15,820 nt of DNA, taken from contig BTRA01000072.1 in NCBI GenBank assembly GCA_036986155.1, positions 1-15,820 on the forward strand. The letters run 5' to 3'. The stretch is from JACZXQ01 sp036986155 (GTDB lineage: Bacteria; Gemmatimonadota; Gemmatimonadetes; Longimicrobiales; Gaopeijiaceae). The position numbers and the translations under genes are program-made. Within the stretch, counting starts at the first letter, position 1. Every line of letters starts with the position of its first letter. This document shows positions 1 to 6,930 of the stretch, piece after piece. The notes below the pieces were generated by a model. The model saw only the letters and a program-made list of their open reading frames with translations. It was not told the origin of the DNA and searched no databases.

Positions 1-1
1 G

Positions 2-376
2 ACCGGGCGCTACGAGGTCTATGTGCGGCCGTTCCCGGACACCGGCAGCGGCCTGTGGCAGATCTCAACGGACGGAGGAACGGAGCCGGTGTGGAGTCCC
101 AGCGGCACCGAGTTGTTCTACCTGGGTTCGGCTGAGATGATGGTTGCGAAGATAGAGACAGAGCCGGCCTTCAACCCTGGTGAGCAGCGTTCGCTGTTTC
201 CTGTCGGGCCGGAGTTTGTGCGCGGGAGCAATTACACTGCGTACGACGTGAACCCGGCAGACGGCCGGTTCGTGATGCTCCGCGTCGACCTCGCGGCGAT
301 CCAAGGGCAGGAGGCTGCCAGGTTGATCTTGGTGGAAAACTGGTTCGAGGAGTTGCGGGCGAAGGTGGGCCATTGA
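2..376 (+). CDS. C-terminal fragment of TolB/WD40-like beta-propeller protein, probably a kinase-linked propeller
   Basis: The frame is open from the first bases of the window, so this is the 3' end of a longer gene. The first in-frame GTG at 23 is internal, because the coding pattern reads T-G-R-Y-E-V-Y-V-R-P-F-P before it. The 124 visible residues contain propeller-blade motifs: a YVRPFP strand, WQISTDGGTEPVWSPSGTELFY (typical of TolB/PD40 blades), and a closing strand with DGRFVML. The tail L-I-L-V-E-N-W-F-E-E-L matches my recollection of the C-terminus of large Gemmatimonadota and Acidobacteriota Ser/Thr kinases with an extracytoplasmic propeller. The kinase domain would lie left of the window and cannot be verified. 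A stand-alone TolB-like or peptidase propeller is the alternative. The stop lies 32 bp from the stop of the convergent phosphatase gene. Confidence 0.75.
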   Translation, partial: TGRYEVYVRPFPDTGSGLWQISTDGGTEPVWSPSGTELFYLGSAEMMVAKIETEPAFNPGEQRSLFPVGPEFVRGSNYTAYDVNPADGRFVMLRVDLAAIQGQEAARLILVENWFEELRAKVGH

Positions 377-408
377 CCGACAATGTTCGGCGCGGAGTCA
401 GGCGTCGT

Positions 409-1344
409 TCAGTATCCTTGGGCCACCAGAACTCCCACCAGTGTCCCGGCAAGCGCACCCCCCACCATCGCTAGCCATGCTTTCGACGAGGGCAGCGGCT
501 GCTTGCCACGGTGCAGCAGTGGAACCGTTACGCCGGTAGCGAGACCGATCCCGGCGCCGGCCAGAACATCCGAGGGGAAGTGCTGGCCCGCCGCGACGCG
601 CAACGCCGACGTCGAGCCCGCCAATGCGCCGCCAAGAAAGCCGACGCCGGCCCGCTCGACCCAACTCGCTTCCGGACGGCGCAGCAGGTGTTCCATCATC
701 CCCAGTGTCGCCCCAGTCCACGCTGACGCCGCGTGCCCCGAGGGCATCGAGCGGAAGGCGCGTTCCCGTGACACGTCGTAGGCGGAGTCCTGGGGACGGT
801 CTGCCAGGGACAGATACGTAAACGGGCGGGAACGGCGGAGCGTCGCCTTGCCGAGGTTGGTGAGCCCTCGCGAGATCAGGAACGTCTCAGCATAGACGGA
901 GCTGCTGCGGCCGAACTCGCTCCAACGTTCGCCAGGCTGACCCGTAGCCCAGGCAAGAACGAGCGGAAAGACGACGGCTGCGTTGCGTGTCCAGTCACTG
1001 GTTGCATTCGCATCGAGACTCCTATTCCCAACGATGTTACGGTCCACGCCCCAGACGATCCCCGCTGGGTCGAATCCCTGTGCCGGCACGTCACGAAAAA
1101 CGGCGGGCAGGAGAAGGGCAGTGCCCATGATGCCCGAGCCGACTCCCGCCAGGGTGATCTCGCGCCCTTTCCGAAGATCTGGATAGAAACGCTCAGGATG
1201 GACGCTACCGGGCATCGAGACCGAACTGTCGCCCTTCGTGAGTTGGCCCCGCGCTGCCGCGGGCACGCACAAAGCCAGAACCACGGGTACGATGCCGAGG
1301 CTCCGGACCCAGTCATGTCTTGTGGATCGCAAGCGATTCATCAT
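409..1344 (-). CDS. Secreted or membrane-associated PAP2-family phosphatase
   Basis: Counted from the chosen start this is a 311-residue protein. It carries the three-part phosphatidic acid phosphatase type 2 (acid phosphatase/vanadium haloperoxidase) signature: K166-x6-R173-P174, P-S202-G-H204, and R249-x5-H255-x3-D259. H204 and H255 are the expected nucleophile/acid-base histidines and D259 the charge-relay acid. These enzymes dephosphorylate lipid phosphates or pyrophosphates, usually on the outer face of the membrane. The start at 1344 (or the adjacent ATG at 1341) places an Arg-rich n-region, a hydrophobic stretch and an A-A-A-R-G-Q cleavage-like site at the N-terminus. The frame is open upstream to 1482, so a longer form is possible, but it would bury the signal peptide. 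There is no clear Shine-Dalgarno sequence at either start. The substrate cannot be told from sequence. Confidence 0.85.
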   Translation of the reverse strand: MMNRLRSTRHDWVRSLGIVPVVLALCVPAAARGQLTKGDSSVSMPGSVHPERFYPDLRKGREITLAGVGSGIMGTALLLPAVFRDVPAQGFDPAGIVWGVDRNIVGNRSLDANATSDWTRNAAVVFPLVLAWATGQPGERWSEFGRSSSVYAETFLISRGLTNLGKATLRRSRPFTYLSLADRPQDSAYDVSRERAFRSMPSGHAASAWTGATLGMMEHLLRRPEASWVERAGVGFLGGALAGSTSALRVAAGQHFPSDVLAGAGIGLATGVTVPLLHRGKQPLPSSKAWLAMVGGALAGTLVGVLVAQGY

Positions 1345-1921
1345 GCCGTGGCATCGCTGCTTTCCCGGCGCCGGCTCGGTCGCCGTGAATGGCGCAGCAC
1401 CGGCGTGCATCTTCCGCCGCCCCCGGTACTTTCCCGTGGCATTCATCCACATTCGCTGTCCAGTGTAGACTGGCCTCCACATTGAAAGGGTTTCAAAGGC
1501 CCTCTCGATTCCGGCAGCCTGCTCGAGCGAGCCGAGACGCCGTGAGGACCTCTACGCGCGAGGCCGTTGCGGGGCCAATGTGCACGCTCGCCGTTCGCTC
1601 AGGCAAGGACGCTACGGGCAGTTGGGTCGACGGGCAAAGTCTGCCGAGCGCACCCGACCGTGGATCCGGAACGGAGGGTCCATCAAGGAGTCCCGGCGAC
1701 TCGAGAAGCTCGGTGAGATCTTTTTCGTGCGGCTGTTAACGAACGACCAAGCCATCTGCGAGCTCGGCCGACACGAGGGGAGCGGTCCCAGTCCGTTCCT
1801 CGTCTCGCACCGACAACACGTATCAAGTGAACCGATTCATGGGCGAAGGGAATACGACCTCAAACTGGCTCGACCATCACGTCGGGTCCTACCTTGCCGT
1901 CCGGCCGTAGCGCGCCTTTGA
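1345..1921. other. About 577 bp without a recognisable gene
   Basis: This stretch separates the phosphatase start from the glycosylase start. Plus-strand open frames (for example 1580-1921, 113 codons) are Arg/Ser-rich, have no recognisable domain and no ribosome binding site, and look like chance frames in GC-rich DNA. I also translated part of the minus strand and found nothing familiar. The left part should contain the phosphatase promoter on the minus strand and the right part the glycosylase promoter, but I could not identify a convincing -35/-10 pair for either. A decayed gene remains possible. Confidence 0.5.
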
Positions 1922-2587
1922 ATGACCCATTCGCTGGAGAGTCGAATCGAGATCGCCGGACGACCGAATCCTAGGGCCCCCGCTCCCGACCAGCTCGAGG
2001 AACTTGCGAAGCGTGATCCGTTGTTGGGCACGGCCATGAAACGCATGCCCCCTTTTCCGAAGATGCCCCCAACCCACCTGAGGGGCTCCCACTTCCACGC
2101 GATCGCTCGATCGATCGTGTACCAGCAGTTGGCCACTGCCGCCGCCCGTACGATCTACGGGCGCGTGCGCGACCTCACCGCGAGAAAGGGCTTCCCGACC
2201 GCCGAGCAGCTCCTGGATCTGCCGGAGAAGTCGCTTCGGGGCGCCGGGTTATCACGGGCCAAGACCAAAGCGATACTCGATCTCTCCACCAAAGTGGCGG
2301 CGGGGGAGTTACGACTCGGCGGCCTTGGCCGGCTCGACGACGACGAGATCGTGCGTAGGCTGACCACCATATGGGGCGTAGGCGAGTGGACGGCCCATAT
2401 GTTCCTGATCTTCAAGCTCGGCCGGCTCGACGTGATGCCGGCCAAGGATCTCGGCGTCCAGGAGGGCATGCGAAGGCTCGACGGGATGGTTGAGCGCCCT
2501 GGGCCCGATGAACTCCTCTCCCGAGCCGAGGTCTGGAGACCGCTGCGCAGCGTGGCCGCGTGGGTACTCTGGCGACTCACGGACTAG
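1922..2587 (+). CDS. DNA-3-methyladenine glycosylase II family (AlkA-like, HhH-GPD)
   Basis: The 221-residue protein belongs to the helix-hairpin-helix GPD superfamily, which excises alkylated bases (3-methyladenine and related adducts) to start base excision repair. Visible marks are R-S-I-V-Y-Q-Q-L-A-T-A-A-A (residues 63-75), typical of the AlkA/MAG fold; a second helical signature L-R-G-A-G-L-S-R-A-K (105-114); the HhH motif L-T-T-I-W-G-V-G-E-W-T-A (147-158); and the catalytic aspartate D176 in P-A-K-D-L-G-V-Q. The C-terminal W-R-P-L-R-S-V-A-A-W-V-L-W is also characteristic. There is no cysteine cluster for the iron-sulfur site found in EndoIII/MutY, which argues for the AlkA branch. The N-terminus is shorter than in E. 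coli AlkA, so this is the compact single-glycosylase form. The ATG lacks a strong ribosome binding site. Confidence 0.92.
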   Translation: MTHSLESRIEIAGRPNPRAPAPDQLEELAKRDPLLGTAMKRMPPFPKMPPTHLRGSHFHAIARSIVYQQLATAAARTIYGRVRDLTARKGFPTAEQLLDLPEKSLRGAGLSRAKTKAILDLSTKVAAGELRLGGLGRLDDDEIVRRLTTIWGVGEWTAHMFLIFKLGRLDVMPAKDLGVQEGMRRLDGMVERPGPDELLSRAEVWRPLRSVAAWVLWRLTD

Positions 2588-2589
2588 GA

Positions 2590-2621
2590 TTGACACCTAG
2601 CGGCATCTTTGTCCGTATTAT
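2590..2621 (+). promoter_or_regulatory. Candidate sigma-70-type promoter for the small-protein pair
   Basis: A perfect TTGACA hexamer at 2590-2595 lies 2 bp after the glycosylase stop. An AT-rich TATTAT-like element follows at 2616-2621, with a spacer of 20 bp (a CCGTAT at 17 bp is the alternative). It sits about 57 bp upstream of the start at 2678 in otherwise GC-rich sequence. The spacer is longer than ideal, so the call is tentative. Confidence 0.35.
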
Positions 2622-2667
2622 TACGATGAGGAGCCGCCGTCCCGGCGGCATGTGTACGGACGCAGTT

Positions 2668-2672
2668 GGAGG
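2668..2672 (+). promoter_or_regulatory. Strong ribosome binding site of the 54-residue ORF
   Basis: The sequence GGAGG lies 5 bp before the ATG at 2678. It is one of the best Shine-Dalgarno matches in the window and is the main reason for calling the short downstream frame a real gene. Confidence 0.7.
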
Positions 2673-2677
2673 ATACC

Positions 2678-2842
2678 ATGGCCAAGCGAAGCCACGGCAA
2701 AAAGAGTGATCTCAAGTTTCCGGACCGGAACACGCCGAAACCCCCCAAGCAACCGCCGCCTCCCCAGCCCCCGGGGTCGGGGTGCGGCACCGGGTCCGAG
2801 ACCAAGAAGGTGATGGACTTCCTCGATAAGATCATCGGTTGA
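2678..2842 (+). CDS. Small proline-rich protein of 54 residues, unknown function
   Basis: The frame runs from the ATG at 2678 to the TGA at 2840-2842. The N-terminal third is basic (M-A-K-R-S-H-G-K-K-S-D-L-K-F). The centre is a proline/lysine/glutamine tract (residues 20-33), followed by a glycine-serine-cysteine turn (G-S-G-C-G-T-G-S, one cysteine). It ends with a short amphipathic helix, K-K-V-M-D-F-L-D-K-I-I-G. It has no signal peptide or membrane segment, so it is probably cytosolic. A strong ribosome binding site, a TTGACA upstream, and an ATG for the next gene 2 bp after its stop support translation. I do not recognise a family. The design resembles a small adaptor, with a flexible proline linker between a basic head and a helical tail, but that is only a description. 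Confidence 0.6.
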   Translation: MAKRSHGKKSDLKFPDRNTPKPPKQPPPPQPPGSGCGTGSETKKVMDFLDKIIG

Positions 2843-2844
2843 CG

Positions 2845-3216
2845 ATGCTCCTCTGGCTGTCGGTGTTGTTGCTATCGACGGTGGTGAGCGGTGCGGTGGG
2901 TCGGCGGTGGTGGATCAAGCGCCGGGCGAGTATCAATGCGGCGAACCGCATCCTCGAGCGACCCAACTCATACTACTCGTCCAAGGGAGTGCGAGACCAA
3001 GAAGATGCTGAGTGGTACGATTCGATCGATCTCGACAAGCTCCATGAGGTGAACCGGGCTGAGATCGAGCGTCTCATCGCACAGATCGAGGGCGCCGGAA
3101 TCGACAGCCTTCGGCCTTCCGATCGGGCGTTCCTCGAAAGGATCGCCGACCTTGATGCACCCGAGCGCAAGGGTGATCGCCCGAGGCCAGCGACCGCCTG
3201 GCCCTCTTGGGCCTGA
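2845..3216 (+). CDS. Small membrane-anchored protein with a rhomboid-tail-like (DUF6576-like) C-terminal motif
   Basis: The 123-residue protein starts at an ATG 2 bp after the stop of the proline-rich ORF; a TTG at 2839 in the same frame is less likely. Residues 1-19 form one hydrophobic segment followed by R-R-W-W-I-K-R-R, which predicts an N-terminal anchor with the rest in the cytosol. Residues 66-102 (L-H-E-V-N-R-A-E-I-E-R-L-I, then G-I-D-S-L-R-P-S-D-R-A-F-L-E-R-I) resemble the short helical module at the C-terminus of some bacterial rhomboid-family proteins, where the pattern is GxxSL(T/R)PxERxFLxR. No rhomboid catalytic domain is present. The family link is from memory of the motif and is uncertain. 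The tight spacing indicates co-translation with the 54-residue protein. Confidence 0.6.
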   Translation: MLLWLSVLLLSTVVSGAVGRRWWIKRRASINAANRILERPNSYYSSKGVRDQEDAEWYDSIDLDKLHEVNRAEIERLIAQIEGAGIDSLRPSDRAFLERIADLDAPERKGDRPRPATAWPSWA

Positions 3217-3246
3217 GGCCGGGGCAGCGGTCGACCGAGTCCCGAT

Positions 3247-3258
3247 GAGTACTTACTC
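3247..3258. repeat. Short inverted repeat upstream of the fusion gene
   Basis: GAGTA-CT-TACTC is a perfect 5-bp inverted repeat with a 2-bp centre, about 40 bp before the first possible start of the tri-domain gene. It could be an operator half-site pair but is short enough to arise by chance. No clear promoter hexamers were found in the surrounding 84 bp. Confidence 0.2.
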
Positions 3259-3300
3259 GCCGCAGCAATCGGGCTTGGTGCGTCTCTAACACATCGTGCT

Positions 3301-6300
3301 GTGGAACCCACATCCATCATGGTACAGCGACCCAGCTTTTCCTCGAGCGAGGCCTCTGATCTCCTAACCCGCCATTTCGGGATCGAAGGCCGATTGGCTC
3401 CGCTACCCAGCTATGGGGATCAAAACTTCGAGGTCCGACTCGGGCAGGGCGAGTTCGTCATCCTAAAGATCTCCGGCACGATGGAAACCGAGGCGGAACT
3501 GGATCTACAGAACAGCGTGCTGATCTGGCTGGCCGAGCACGAGCCCGACCTGCCCGCTCCCAGGATCGTGCCATCGACTCTCGGGGACAACGTAGTGAGC
3601 GTGACCGACGGCGGAGGCCGCACCCACTTCGCTCGCGCGCTCAGCTACCTGCACGGTCAGACCCTGGCCAACGTGCGCCCGCATGCCGGGGAACTCCTCG
3701 AGGGATTGGGTCGGTATCTCGGCACGCTGGATCGAGCGCTCTCCGGATTCTCCCACCCGGCCGCAACGAGGACCGGCTTCGATTGGGATCTGGCGCGCGC
3801 TGGGGAGGTGATGCGTAGGGACGTGGGCGCCGTTTCTGATCAGTACCGTAGGAGCCTGGTCCAAGAGGTCTTGTCGTACTTCGAGCAGGACGCGCTCCCT
3901 CTGCTGCCAAGCCTCCGGCGGGGGGTGATCCACAATGACGCCAACGACCATAACGTCATAGTGAGCCCTGTGGGGGTGGGCACGCGCGCGATCGCCGGCC
4001 TGATCGACTTCGGTGATGTGCTCGACAGCCATCCGGTCTGTGAGCTGGCCATTGCGATCGCATACGCGATGCTGGACAAGCCCGATCCCGTTGGGGCGGC
4101 CGCTGAGGTGACGCGCGGCTACCACCAAGCTCTCCCACTCACCGAAGATGAACTCGAAGCGCTCTACGCCCTCGCCCGGGCCCGCCTCGGCGTCAGCGTG
4201 TCCATCTCGGCCAGGCGGCGGGCCGAGGCGGAGGAGGACGCCTATCTGGCCATCTCGGAACCTTCGGCGTGGCAGACCCTCGAACGCCTCGCTGACGTAC
4301 CGCCCCGGCTGGCGCGGGCTCGGCTCCGTGAAGCGGCCGGTCTCCCGCCGTGCCCACGGAGCGCCGCGGTGAGAAAGTGGCTTGCCGCTCACTCGTCCGA
4401 GTGCGGCCCCGTCGTCCGCCCACCCGTGACGGACGACGCCACCGTGATCTTCGACCTGAGTGTGGGCAGCCTCGATCTGGAGAACCCCGAAGCGCTGGCC
4501 GATACCGAGCGGTGGAGCGCCCGCCTCTTGGGCCAGATGGACGAAGCTGGAGCAAGAGTCGGCGTCGGACGCTACGACGAGGCCCGACTCTGCTACACCG
4601 GCGATGCCTTCGCTAGCTCGGGCGGCGAGCGACCCGAGCAGAGGACGGTACACCTGGGTGTGGACCTCTTTCTCGAAGAGGGCTCCGCGATCCTCGCCCC
4701 GCTCGCGGGCAGGGTCCACTCCTTCCACGACAACGCCGATCCCTTCGACTACGGGCCGACGATTATCCTCGAGCACGAGCAGGGCGGCGGCCCACCCTTC
4801 TACACGCTCTACGGGCACCTGAGTAGGGACTCCCTGGAGGGGTTGGTCCAAGGCGCCGAGATAAGACGCGGTGAGAGGATAGCCCGACTGGGCGACATCG
4901 ACGTGAATGGCGGGTGGCCACTTCATTTGCACCTCCAGATCATCACGGACCTGCTCGACATGGAGGGCACGTTTCCGGGCGTGGCTGCCCCTTCCCAGCG
5001 CGCAGTCTGGTTGAGTCTTTCGCCCGATCCCGGCCTCCTGATCGATCTCCCGGAAGGCTCCCGCGCGCCCAGGGAGCCCGAGCCCGACACGCTCCGAGAA
5101 GCGCGCGGCCGGCTCCTGGGACCATCCCTGAGCCTGTCGTATGAGAAGCCGCTCTACATTGTCCGTGGGTGGAAGCAGCATCTGTTCGATGCCGAGGGCC
5201 AGACCTATCTGGACTGCGTGAACAATGTCTGCCACGTGGGGCATTCACACCCGCACGTCGTGGACGCGATCAGGAAGCAAGCAGCCGTGCTCAACACGAA
5301 CACGCGCTACCTGCACCAGAACCTGACGCGGTACGCGGAGCGCCTCGCAGCCACACTTCCCGATCCGCTCGAGGTGTGCTTCTTCGTGAACTCGGGGAGC
5401 GAAGCGAATGAACTGGCACTCCGCATGGCCAGCACGTTCACGCGACGGGCGGACGTTGTCGTCGTGGACGGTGCCTATCACGGCAATACCGCCGCCTGCA
5501 TTGCGATCAGCCCATACAAGTTCGACGGGGTGGGTGGTTCCGGACCGCCCGAACATGTCCACACCGCTGTCATGCCCGACGACTACCGCGGCCCCTATCG
5601 GCGCGAGGATCCCCATCGGTCGGGTCGCTATGCCCGCCACGTGGCCGACGCGCTGGCCGCCGCTCAAGCACGAGCGGGCGGGGCCGCCGCGTTCATCTGC
5701 GAGAGCTTGTTGGGTTGCGGGGGGCAGATCGAACTACCGCCCGCGTACCTAGAGGGGGCTTTCAGGCATGCCCGGGATGCCGGGGCCGTGTGTATCGCCG
5801 ACGAGGTCCAGGTGGGTTTCGGCCGTGTCGGAAGCCACTTCTGGGGTTTCGAGACCCAGGGCGTGGTCCCCGACATCGTGACCATGGGCAAGCCGATTGG
5901 GAACGCCCATCCGATGGGGGCGGTCGTGACCACCCGCGACATCGCCGAGGCGTTCGAGGATGGCATGGAGTACTTCAACACGTTCGGCGGAAATCCGGTC
6001 TCGTGTGCTGCGGGGTTGGCGGTGCTGGACGTGATCGAGAACGAGGGCCTACAGCAGCACGCGATGCGGGTCGGCGAGTACATGAAGACCGGACTCACAG
6101 GGCTTCAGACGCGGCGCCCGTTGATCGGCGACGTGCGGGGACGGGGACTGTTCATGGGCATCGAGTTCGTGCGGGCCCCCGACACGCGCGAACCGGCGGC
6201 CGATGTGGCCTCCTACGTGGTGGAGCGGATGAGGGACCACGGCATCCTGCTCAGTACGAACGGCCCCGCACACAACGTCATCAAGATCAAGCCACCACTG

Positions 6301-6393
6301 CCGTTTAGTGAAACCGACGCTGACAGGGTCATCGAGACTCTGGACAAGGTGCTCGGAGAGGACCCCATCCATGCGGAGCCCCCGGGAGGCTAG
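3301..6393 (+). CDS. Tri-domain fusion: APH-type kinase, M23 metallopeptidase-like domain and class III PLP phospho-lyase/aminotransferase
   Basis: The protein has about 1030 residues, numbered from the GTG at 3301; the ATG at 3319 (residue 7) is an equally good start, and neither has a clear ribosome binding site. Residues ~25-335 are an aminoglycoside-phosphotransferase/hydroxylysine-kinase fold, with ATP-site K56, the catalytic loop H211-N-D213-x4-N218 and metal-binding D236 in I-D-F-G-D. Residues ~440-550 are an M23 (LytM-type) domain with every active-site residue: H451, D455, H506 in Y-G-H, and H542-L-H544. Residues ~605-1020 are a class III PLP fold with S-G-S-E-A-N (698-703), D834-E-V-Q and Schiff-base K864 in M-G-K-P-I-G-N. 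In animals, hydroxylysine kinase and the phospho-lyases acting on 5-phosphohydroxylysine or phosphoethanolamine are separate homologues of the first and last domains. A phosphorylate-then-eliminate pathway is therefore the likely role. No signal peptide is present, so the M23 domain should be cytosolic. Confidence 0.88.
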   Translation: MEPTSIMVQRPSFSSSEASDLLTRHFGIEGRLAPLPSYGDQNFEVRLGQGEFVILKISGTMETEAELDLQNSVLIWLAEHEPDLPAPRIVPSTLGDNVVSVTDGGGRTHFARALSYLHGQTLANVRPHAGELLEGLGRYLGTLDRALSGFSHPAATRTGFDWDLARAGEVMRRDVGAVSDQYRRSLVQEVLSYFEQDALPLLPSLRRGVIHNDANDHNVIVSPVGVGTRAIAGLIDFGDVLDSHPVCELAIAIAYAMLDKPDPVGAAAEVTRGYHQALPLTEDELEALYALARARLGVSVSISARRRAEAEEDAYLAISEPSAWQTLERLADVPPRLARARLREAAGLPPCPRSAAVRKWLAAHSSECGPVVRPPVTDDATVIFDLSVGSLDLENPEALADTERWSARLLGQMDEAGARVGVGRYDEARLCYTGDAFASSGGERPEQRTVHLGVDLFLEEGSAILAPLAGRVHSFHDNADPFDYGPTIILEHEQGGGPPFYTLYGHLSRDSLEGLVQGAEIRRGERIARLGDIDVNGGWPLHLHLQIITDLLDMEGTFPGVAAPSQRAVWLSLSPDPGLLIDLPEGSRAPREPEPDTLREARGRLLGPSLSLSYEKPLYIVRGWKQHLFDAEGQTYLDCVNNVCHVGHSHPHVVDAIRKQAAVLNTNTRYLHQNLTRYAERLAATLPDPLEVCFFVNSGSEANELALRMASTFTRRADVVVVDGAYHGNTAACIAISPYKFDGVGGSGPPEHVHTAVMPDDYRGPYRREDPHRSGRYARHVADALAAAQARAGGAAAFICESLLGCGGQIELPPAYLEGAFRHARDAGAVCIADEVQVGFGRVGSHFWGFETQGVVPDIVTMGKPIGNAHPMGAVVTTRDIAEAFEDGMEYFNTFGGNPVSCAAGLAVLDVIENEGLQQHAMRVGEYMKTGLTGLQTRRPLIGDVRGRGLFMGIEFVRAPDTREPAADVASYVVERMRDHGILLSTNGPAHNVIKIKPPLPFSETDADRVIETLDKVLGEDPIHAEPPGG

Positions 6394-6402
6394 ACCCCTA
6401 CC

Positions 6403-6804
6403 TCAAGACAGGGTGATCTGCGCTGCCCTATCGCCCATCGCGTAACGTGCTACATCCGCGATATCGATCAGCAGTGAGACGCTATTCAGGACGATGACTG
6501 CGAGCATCCAGCTCGTGAACATACCGTCCGCCGGCACGGCATCCAGGCGAAGCCATAGCCACGGGACCAGGAAAAGCCACGGGGCGTGGCCGACGCCCAA
6601 CAGCCGCACGAAGCCGACCCTGGAGTACAAGGTCATCTGAATCATGGCGCCCAAGGCAATGGCAGCCAGCGTGATCTGGGCTTCCGGCGTCGAGATGAAA
6701 AAGAAGGGGACGATCCCGTTGGCCGCCATGAGCAGGGCGACCCACATGATCCAGGGAGTGGGCAGCCGAAGGATACATCGTAGGAAGTCGATAGCAGCGG
6801 GCAC
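6403..6804 (-). CDS. Four-helix integral membrane protein, unknown function
   Basis: The 133-residue protein has four predicted membrane segments (about residues 16-37, 42-64, 66-87 and 94-117) with short loops. It starts at GTG 6804-6802, supported by GAGG (complement of 6812-6815) 7 bp upstream. A G-H-A-P-W-L-F-L-V-P-W-L-W motif in the third segment is its most distinctive feature and may be a family signature, but I do not recognise a named family. The gene converges on the tri-domain gene with only 9 bp between stops, and it is divergent from mtnA. No enzymatic motif is visible. Confidence 0.75.
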   Translation of the reverse strand: MPAAIDFLRCILRLPTPWIMWVALLMAANGIVPFFFISTPEAQITLAAIALGAMIQMTLYSRVGFVRLLGVGHAPWLFLVPWLWLRLDAVPADGMFTSWMLAVIVLNSVSLLIDIADVARYAMGDRAAQITLS

Positions 6805-6811
6805 GTGGGCA

Positions 6812-6815
6812 CCTC
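6812..6815 (-). promoter_or_regulatory. Ribosome binding site that fixes a GTG start
   Basis: On the minus strand the sequence GAGG lies 7 bp before the GTG at 6804-6802. There is no better-placed ATG, so this decides the start of the four-helix membrane protein. Confidence 0.5.
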
Positions 6816-6930
6816 GAGGTCAGGTCGGGCGATGCGATGAGACGCTTAGAACTTCAACTGCGTACGCCCCAGGCCCCATACAGTTCACCCGGCTTCATGC
6901 CCTCGAGCGCACACGACCCTATCTTCCAGC

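Noticed and set aside
377..408. Possible bidirectional terminator between convergent genes (CCGA/TCGG)
   Set aside because: A four-base stem with a six-base loop and no T-tract is too weak to call.
1389..1739. Plus-strand open frame across the phosphatase 5' region
   Set aside because: It overlaps the upstream extension of the phosphatase frame, has low-complexity Arg/Ser/Ala composition, and has no ribosome binding site or known domain.
3505..5244. Open frame of 579 codons on the minus strand
   Set aside because: It lies wholly antisense to the kinase and M23 domains, whose active-site residues are intact on the plus strand. It has no recognisable domain and is a typical shadow frame in GC-rich DNA.
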